Assembly: GCA_035605695.1 (NCBI GenBank)
Contig: DATNGZ010000032.1
Location: forward strand, 1 to 27,263
Direction: 5' to 3'
DNA from: VRUE01 sp035605695
GTDB lineage: Bacteria; Actinomycetota; Thermoleophilia; Solirubrobacterales; 70-9
DNA length: 27,263 nt
Shown piece by piece: positions 22,506 to 27,263 of the stretch (its first letter is position 1; each line of letters begins with the position of its first letter). The notes beneath the pieces are model-generated. The model saw only the letters and a program-made list of their open reading frames with translations. It had not been told where the DNA came from and did no database searches. Made by a program: the position numbers and the translations under genes.

Positions 22506-24205
22506 CCTCTTCCAGCGCCCTCCAATCGGATCGCGGCGATGGCCGCCTCAATGGAGGGGTAGAAGTGGTCTTTGTCGAGCGTGTCCATCAACCCGTAGCG
22601 CAGAGTCAGCTCTTTTAGGCGATCGCGCAGCTCGACGAAGGCTAGGTGTATTCCCGACGCATTCAGCTCGCGGTCGAGTTGCTCGAGCATCTCCGCCGCG
22701 GTTACGTCAACGTCGGTGATCGCCTCGCATTGCAGGACGATCCAATCGGGCTCGCGCTCGCGCGCGAGCCGCCTGATCTCGTCGCGGAACCTTCCCGAGT
22801 TGGCGAAGAACAGCGGCGCCTCCCAGCGATAGACGACAACACCCTCGATCTCGCCGGCGTCGGGGTAGGCGGTGACGTCATGCCATCCCTCCACTCCCTC
22901 GGGGCGTCCCAGGACCGCACCATGCGGCCACCAGTTGCGACGGAAGAAGAGGATGATCGCCAGCAGGACCGCGACCACGATTCCCTGCAGGACGCCGAGG
23001 AGTACCACCCCGGCTGTGGCCACCAAGGACACACCGAGCGCGCTTTTGCGCATCTCGTAATAGCGGCGCAGCAGGGGCACGTTCATCAGCGATATCGCGG
23101 CGGCGATCACCACCGCCGCGAGCGCCGCCTGTGGCAGGTCGGCGAGCAGTGAGTTCAGGAAAAGCAGGAGGGCCGCGACCAGTCCAGCCCCGACCAGCCC
23201 GGCCAACTGGGTCTTCGCCCCCGACTGCTCGGCGACGGCGGTCCTCGAGCCGCTCGTTGAGACCGCGAACCCCTGGAAGAAGCCGGCTGCCACGTTCGCG
23301 GCGCCGACGCCGATCATCTCCTGGTCGGGCTTGACCTCATCTCCGCGGCGGGCCGCGAAGCTGGTGGCGGTCGCGATTGTGTCGGTCAGCGAGACCAGGG
23401 TGATGCCGAGCGCCGCCAGCAGCAGCGCCGGGACGTCGCCCGCATTCGTCCAGGGAAGTCCGGGGGTGGGCACTCCCTGGGGCAGGGACCCGACCGTGGC
23501 GACTCCGTCGTCGGCCAGGCCGAAGGCCGCAGATACGACGGTGGCCGCCACGACTGCCACGAGGATCGCCGGCAGGCGTTTGGTGAGGAGCGGGAGCACG
23601 AGCAAGATGCAGAGGACCGCCAGCCCGAGCACGAGCGTCGCGGTGTGCGTCTGGCCGAGGCCTTCCACGAACGCCTTGACCTCGCTGAGGAACGAGTCGG
23701 CGTCGGTCGAGAAGCCGAACAGCTTCGGCAGCTGTCCGACGATGATCGTGATCCCGAGGCCGTTCATGTAGCCGACCTGCACCTCCTTGGAGAGCAGATC
23801 GGCGACGAACCCGAGCTTGCCGAGACCGAGACCGATCTCGATCAGACCGACGAAGATCGCGAGCATGCCTGCCAGGACGATCGCCGACCCCGGATCTCCC
23901 ACGACCAGCAGAGGCGTGATCGAGGCGAGGATCAGAGGGGAGATCGAGGAGTCGGGTCCGAGCACCAGGACTCGTGAAGGCCCGAAGAGGGCGTAGCCCA
24001 CGAGACAGGCGATCGTGGTGTAGAGGCCGGTAACCGCCGGCAGCCCGGCGAGCTCTGCGTAGGCCATTCCCTGTGGGACCAGGATCGCGGCCAACACAAC
24101 TCCCGCCACCAGATCGGGTCGAGCGGAGTGGCCTGGGTACTGTTGGATGAGCTTGATCCCGGGCAGCCAGCGGGCAGTCTCGAAACGTTCCGGGTTGCCG
24201 CGCAC
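22502..24205 (-). CDS. SulP-family anion transporter with STAS domain
   Basis: A 567-residue transporter of the SLC26/SulP group, taking up sulfate, bicarbonate or another anion. The start of the transport domain (residues about 30-410, 10-14 helices) shows VLAAILVPQGMAYAELAGLP and GLYTTI, the hallmark first helices. Further on are GPDSSISPL and a GFAVSTSGSRTAVAEQSGAKT segment. The C-terminal STAS domain (about 440-555) has DVDVTAAEML at the phosphorylation-loop position. The start is GTG at 24205, without SD but with TAGATT 6 nt upstream. The 3' end overlaps the chimeric pseudogene stop by 4 nt. It lies 42 bp downstream of the HD-GYP gene and may also be read from it. Confidence 0.93.
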   Translation of the reverse strand: MRGNPERFETARWLPGIKLIQQYPGHSARPDLVAGVVLAAILVPQGMAYAELAGLPAVTGLYTTIACLVGYALFGPSRVLVLGPDSSISPLILASITPLLVVGDPGSAIVLAGMLAIFVGLIEIGLGLGKLGFVADLLSKEVQVGYMNGLGITIIVGQLPKLFGFSTDADSFLSEVKAFVEGLGQTHTATLVLGLAVLCILLVLPLLTKRLPAILVAVVAATVVSAAFGLADDGVATVGSLPQGVPTPGLPWTNAGDVPALLLAALGITLVSLTDTIATATSFAARRGDEVKPDQEMIGVGAANVAAGFFQGFAVSTSGSRTAVAEQSGAKTQLAGLVGAGLVAALLLFLNSLLADLPQAALAAVVIAAAISLMNVPLLRRYYEMRKSALGVSLVATAGVVLLGVLQGIVVAVLLAIILFFRRNWWPHGAVLGRPEGVEGWHDVTAYPDAGEIEGVVVYRWEAPLFFANSGRFRDEIRRLAREREPDWIVLQCEAITDVDVTAAEMLEQLDRELNASGIHLAFVELRDRLKELTLRYGLMDTLDKDHFYPSIEAAIAAIRLEGAGRG

Positions 24206-24211
24206 CCCTGA

Positions 24212-24217
24212 AATCTA
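24212..24217 (-). promoter_or_regulatory. Putative -10 box of leaderless SulP gene
   Basis: On the minus strand TAGATT is followed by 6 nt and then the GTG start at 24205, matching the spacing seen before holB and the MerR gene. It lies in the 42-bp gap after the HD-GYP gene. No SD is visible. Confidence 0.45.
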
Positions 24218-24247
24218 GGATCTACGACGGACCCTCGGCTACTTGCC

Positions 24248-25702
24248 TTAACTCCGTAGCGAGAGTGCCTCGTCAAGGTGCTCAAGCAGGAGATCGACTA
24301 TCTGAGGGTCAAATTGACGACCCCGGCCCTCCCTGATGATCTCGACAGTTTCGTCTACGGTGAGCGCCGGCCGATAGTGGCGGTCGCTGAGCAATGCATC
24401 GAAGACATCGGCGATTGCGGTGATCCTTCCCTCGAGGGGGATCTCCTCTCCGACGAGTCCTTGGGGGTATCCGCTGCCGTCGTAGCGCTCGTGGTGAGTC
24501 AGCGCAATGGTTGCCGCGAGGCCGAGCAGCTCGCTCTCGGAGTCGACGAGGATCTCGTGGCCGATCGTGGTGTGGCGCTTCATCTCCTCGCGCTCCTCAG
24601 GCGTGAGGGGGCCGGGCTTGCGAAGGATCTCGCTTGGAGTGGCGATCTTTCCAACGTCATGCATCGGGGCTGCCAATTGCAATAGATGGACCCGCTCGAG
24701 GTCGAGGCCGAGGTGAGCACCCAGGAAAGATGCGACCAGGGCCATTCGGCCGACGTGCTTCCCGGTGGAGAAGTCATGAAGCTCGATCGCCTTGGTGAGC
24801 CGTTCGATCGTCTCTTGGCGCGAGAGATGCAGCTCGTCTATCGCCTGCTGCTGAGCAGCCGCTAGCTCGTCTCGTAGCCGCAGCGCCTCCTTTTGAGCAG
24901 TGACATCGGTAGAGATTCCGCAGACCGCAGTGGCTTTGCCATCCTCATCGACGAGGGGAAACTTGACGGTCTGGAAGGTTCGCTCAACACCGCCGATCTC
25001 AAGCGTTTCCTCTGCCTCGTGCGTCGTGCCTTTCTTGAGGATCTGCCGATCTACGGTGCGGGTGAAGGCCAGAGCCTCGGCGCTCATGATCGCCTCGTCG
25101 GTTTGGCCCAGGAGCTTGCCTCTCTCCAGCCCTGCCAGGTCGTCCGCCTGCGCGTTTGCGAAGACGTAGTGGAGGTCCTCGTCCTTTACATAGACAGGCA
25201 TCGGCGCCATGTCGATGATCGTCTGGCGGCGCTCTTCGAGGTTGAGCCTGTGTGCGCTCTCGAAGTTTTCGAGCTGACGCCGTCGCAGGGCATTCATCAC
25301 CGTGATCAGCAGCTGTCCCGGCCAAAATGGCTTGACCAGGTAGCCGTGGACACCGTGGCCACCGAGCCCGAAGGCTCTTGCAGCCATCTCGGGGTCGTCT
25401 TTCCCGGTGATGAGGACTACGGCGGTCTCGGGGTGTTCTTCGGTGATTTCTTCGGCCAAGGCCAGCCCCGAACCGTCAAGCATCTGTAGATCACATAGGG
25501 CGAGTTGAAAGCGGCTGGACGCGAGCTTCTTGTGGGCCTGCGAAACGCTGCCCGCGAATTCGCACCGGTATCGGTCCCCCAGCGCCCGATCGACCAATCG
25601 AAGCATCTCGGGCTGATCGTCGGTTACCAGGATTCGCGACAACCCGGGTTGGGTCTGCACGGAATCGGAGGGTGCGCTTGACCCTGTCGGGTAAGAGCTC
25701 AC
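24248..25702 (-). CDS. Response regulator with REC-PAS-HD-GYP domains (cyclic-di-GMP phosphodiesterase)
   Basis: A 484-residue RpfG-type signalling enzyme expected to hydrolyse cyclic-di-GMP. The receiver domain (about 22-140) has D28/D29, phospho-acceptor D71 in LCDLQM, T99 and K124. A PAS domain (about 158-270) starts at IIDMAPMPVYVKD. The HD-GYP domain (about 295-480) shows HD at 348-349 (MHDVGK), HTTIGHEIL near 377-385, HHERYDGSGYPQGL at 403-416 and the late D431 segment. All residues expected for catalysis are visible. The start is GTG at 25702 with AAGG upstream; no partner kinase gene is next to it. The neighbouring GGDEF gene on the other strand is broken, so the local balance leans to breakdown of the messenger. 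Confidence 0.93.
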   Translation of the reverse strand: MSSYPTGSSAPSDSVQTQPGLSRILVTDDQPEMLRLVDRALGDRYRCEFAGSVSQAHKKLASSRFQLALCDLQMLDGSGLALAEEITEEHPETAVVLITGKDDPEMAARAFGLGGHGVHGYLVKPFWPGQLLITVMNALRRRQLENFESAHRLNLEERRQTIIDMAPMPVYVKDEDLHYVFANAQADDLAGLERGKLLGQTDEAIMSAEALAFTRTVDRQILKKGTTHEAEETLEIGGVERTFQTVKFPLVDEDGKATAVCGISTDVTAQKEALRLRDELAAAQQQAIDELHLSRQETIERLTKAIELHDFSTGKHVGRMALVASFLGAHLGLDLERVHLLQLAAPMHDVGKIATPSEILRKPGPLTPEEREEMKRHTTIGHEILVDSESELLGLAATIALTHHERYDGSGYPQGLVGEEIPLEGRITAIADVFDALLSDRHYRPALTVDETVEIIREGRGRQFDPQIVDLLLEHLDEALSLRS

Positions 25703-26012
25703 CGGCAGTGCCTTTTCATCGAACGCTCAGTCTCGAAGATCGACCCTGAGGCTACCCCGAACCGCTCGTGTGTCGAGCCGTCCGTGCCGGATCTAGTTGT
25801 GCCTACCGCAGGATTCACCGGCGGTTCCTCCAGCCGGTTGGGTGGGCCTAGTCGGGTGATGTTGTACTTGACTAGTCGAATAGACCGTAGGCGCTCTGGT
25901 CTTGAAATGCAACTTTTGACTTTCGCTGTTTGGTCATCCTGGCTAGGGCGGTTGAGCCGATTACCATTGCGTCTACCTGTTTAACGTCTGAAGCAAGCGT
26001 ACGCTGGTAACT
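25703..26012. other. Intergenic region without a gene
   Basis: A 310-bp divergent spacer between the HD-GYP gene and the GGDEF remnant, less GC-rich than the coding parts. Short frames in it have no family resemblance or SD. TTGACT occurs at 25868-25873 and 25916-25921 but without a matching -10 at normal spacing. GACTAGTC at 25870-25877 is a palindrome of unknown meaning. Confidence 0.5.
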
Positions 26013-26428
26013 GTGACTTCATCAACCGAGCGCGCCGAGGACCGGCACGCCGCGAGGCAGACAAGGACCTGGCCTACACCGACGCGCTCAGCGGGCTGCC
26101 CAACCGCCGGGCGCTCGAGGACCGCGCGGCTCGATTGAGGGATTTCTCCGACGCCAAGCCGCTCGCGGTGTTGATGATGGACTTGGACGGCTTCAAGCAG
26201 GTCAACGATTTAAAAGGACACGAGGCTGGAGATCGAATCCTCGCATCGATGGCCCGAGCAATCGCCGGGGGCCTTCGCGAGGGCGACTTTGTCGCTCGCC
26301 TCGGCGGCGATGAGTTTGCGGCCCTGCTGCCTCGCACCAATTTGGAGGAGGCGGAGAGCCTGGCGGAGCGATTGCGGGCAAGCGTGCAGGCCAAGAACTC
26401 GGGCCGCAACATGGTCAGGCGCGGATAA
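26013..26428 (+). pseudogene. GGDEF (diguanylate cyclase) gene with frameshift and internal deletion
   Basis: The GGDEF domain starts clearly (LAYTDALSGLPNRRALED at 26069-26122), continues with VLMMDLDGFKQVND and GDRILASMARAI, and holds an intact LGGDEFAALL active-site motif. Two defects are visible. First, this frame has no ATG or GTG upstream; the plausible start GTG at 26013 is in another frame and would join after loss of one base near 26052-26056. Second, after LRAS the protein jumps to QAKNSGRN, the very end of such domains, so about 40-50 residues including the usual SIG and AD..LY segments are missing (junction 26384-26392). TTG at 26135 could start a shorter product lacking the domain's first part. 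Activity is unlikely. Confidence 0.75.
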
Positions 26429-26786
26429 ATGGCAACACCGTGTCGAGGGCGGTCAGATGGAACATGTGCGCCACATTGTCCCTGCCGCGCGACACCCGCA
26501 GACGATCGCCATTGCTCACCGAGCGACGCCAGGCCATCACCAAGACACTGAGCCCTGCCGCGTCGATGAACGCCAGCTGTTCAAGATCAAGCAAGATTCG
26601 AATGGCGTGGCTTGCCTCGGCTTTTCGCAGTGCACGCTCCAGGCGGGGGCACTCGGATAGATCAAGCTCACCTTCGACGCATATGACATAGGCGTCGACT
26701 TCCTTGGCAGAGGTGATCGCAAATAGAGGCGGCGGGAAAACGGTCGGCCCAATAGATCCAACCGGAGAGTCTTGGGTCGTGTGCAT
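26415..26786 (-). CDS. STAS-domain protein (anti-sigma-factor antagonist-like)
   Basis: A 123-residue cytoplasmic protein of the SpoIIAA/RsbV type that binds anti-sigma kinases in partner-switching control. The STAS fold covers about residues 22-120: YVICVEGELDLSECPRLERAL, then LLDLEQLAFIDAAGLSVLV. The serine that the kinase phosphorylates in the DSSG-type motif is Ala here (DAAG), so the usual off-switch seems absent or the partner differs. A 20-residue N-terminal extension is unusual. ATG at 26786 has AAGGGA about 8 nt upstream. It overlaps the GGDEF remnant by 14 nt tail to tail. No anti-sigma kinase gene is in the window. Confidence 0.88.
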   Translation of the reverse strand: MHTTQDSPVGSIGPTVFPPPLFAITSAKEVDAYVICVEGELDLSECPRLERALRKAEASHAIRILLDLEQLAFIDAAGLSVLVMAWRRSVSNGDRLRVSRGRDNVAHMFHLTALDTVLPFIRA

Positions 26787-26842
26787 GCGACATCCCTTCG
26801 TTCGCGTGGAACGCCCTGCACGCGTGTCACTGCTTCTTTTGT

Positions 26843-26880
26843 GGCCCCCTAGGTCCGGCAGGGGAAAGACCTAGGGGGCC
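26843..26880. repeat. 13-bp perfect inverted repeat upstream of STAS gene
   Basis: GGCCCCCTAGGTC at 26843-26855 is exactly inverted at 26868-26880 with a 12-nt loop. It is 57 bp upstream of the STAS start. T-rich sequence (CTTCTTTT) lies on its left, so on neither strand does a T-run follow the stem; it is therefore not a classical terminator. It may be a protein-binding dyad or a transcript-end hairpin. Confidence 0.5.
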
Positions 26881-27134
26881 TGATGGCAATTCACGAGTCG
26901 GCAGGCGTTGGCGTGATGAATCGTCCGAATCGCTGCCAGGTCTCACTGTTGTGGCTTTGGCCGAGAAGCGCAATCCCCCAGACGTGTGAAGCACTGTGTA
27001 TATCCCCCAAACGGGCTAGACGACAAAAGGACGAGATTCAACGCACTGCCTTGCACTGCCAAGGACATTTTGCTTATCGTACGAACCCTAGGAAGTAATC
27101 AACATGTACGGGTTCAGTGCCCAGGGAGTTCGTG
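26881..27134. other. Intergenic region without a clear gene
   Basis: No frame in this stretch resembles a protein family; the frame from 26883 lacks SD and reads as low-quality sequence. TTGCTT at 27070-27075 could be a -35 for the gene starting at 27135, but no good -10 at 16-19 bp is seen. A 14-codon frame starts at ATG 27104 and overlaps the following gene start. Confidence 0.45.
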
Positions 27135-27263
27135 GTGGCTTCTATTGATCCACCCGGCAACGGAGGCAACGCGCAGGTTTTTCCGGACGGCGAGTCTGAT
27201 TCGCAGGCGACGGTGCGCCTGCGGACGGCGCTAGAGCGCTCGCGACATCCGATGCTGATCGCC
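27135..27263 (+). CDS. Start of a probable PAS-domain signalling protein (partial)
   Basis: Forty-three codons are visible before the window ends. The GTG at 27135 has AGGGAG (27123-27128) 6 nt upstream; GTG at 27132 is too close. After a Gly/Asp-rich leader, the end reads RTALERSRHPMLIA, typical of the first strand of a PAS domain in sensor kinases or GGDEF proteins. This agrees with the signalling genes beside it. The rest of the gene, and thus its output domain, is outside the window. Confidence 0.6.
   Translation, partial: MASIDPPGNGGNAQVFPDGESDSQATVRLRTALERSRHPMLIA

Noticed and set aside
26883..27098. 71-codon open frame
   Set aside because: No SD, no family resemblance, unusual residue mix; probably a chance frame in an intergenic region.
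27170..27200. Sequence resembling the right arm of the holB palindrome (GTTTTTC...CGGACGG)
   Set aside because: The similarity is short and needs a gap, and no inverted partner arm is present, so chance is the simpler explanation.
1..27263. CRISPR arrays, tRNA/rRNA genes, insertion sequences, integrases
   Set aside because: No regularly spaced repeats, no tRNA or rRNA signatures and no transposase or integrase frames were found on either strand.

Overview
The window reads as chromosomal DNA of a high-GC actinobacterium. Housekeeping genes (topA, tmk, holB), TTG/GTG starts, SD-less starts preceded by TANNNT boxes, LtrA, DUF7144, SHOCT, AI-2E and SulP families, and a low-GC secreted protein rich in TTA codons together suggest Thermoleophilia/Solirubrobacterales. 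This placement is inference from gene content; no rRNA or tRNA gene was seen.

Region 1 (1-3465) is a DNA replication block: the 3' part of topA, then tmk starting 11 nt later, then holB. Between tmk and holB lies a 15-bp inverted repeat built from a palindromic decamer. Inside holB sits a 117-nt imperfect palindrome, translated in frame, that looks like an inserted mobile palindromic element.

Region 2 (3418-9381) holds a minus-strand GT2 glycosyltransferase/DUF2304 pair, a separate 17-bp inverted repeat, a plus-strand histidine kinase/OmpR-type response regulator pair, and a minus-strand secreted operon of one beta-helix protein and two cupredoxins.

Region 3 (9467-13954) has a SprT-like protease, LtrA, and a divergent unit. 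A MerR-family regulator faces a large polytopic membrane protein whose stop overlaps the start of a 50-residue membrane microprotein. A palindrome lies between the divergent starts. This three-gene unit is the best candidate here for an undescribed system.

Region 4 (14062-20800) has the low-GC, TTA-rich secreted protein with a strong hairpin behind it, then a tightly overlapping operon of a diacylglycerol-kinase-like protein, a PAP2 phosphatase, and a four-helix holin-like domain fused to an alkaline-phosphatase-superfamily domain. These suggest phospholipid or polyprenyl-phosphate turnover. A metallo-beta-lactamase-fold hydrolase and an AI-2E-type transporter follow.

Region 5 (20808-27263) has two small membrane proteins under a recognisable promoter, then an accessory, partly decayed segment. 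It contains an in-frame MFS/aldo-keto-reductase chimera, a SulP transporter, a REC-PAS-HD-GYP protein, a frameshifted and internally deleted GGDEF gene, a STAS protein lacking the usual phosphorylatable serine, and the start of a probable sensor gene running off the window. The second half of this segment is a cyclic-di-GMP/partner-switching signalling neighbourhood.
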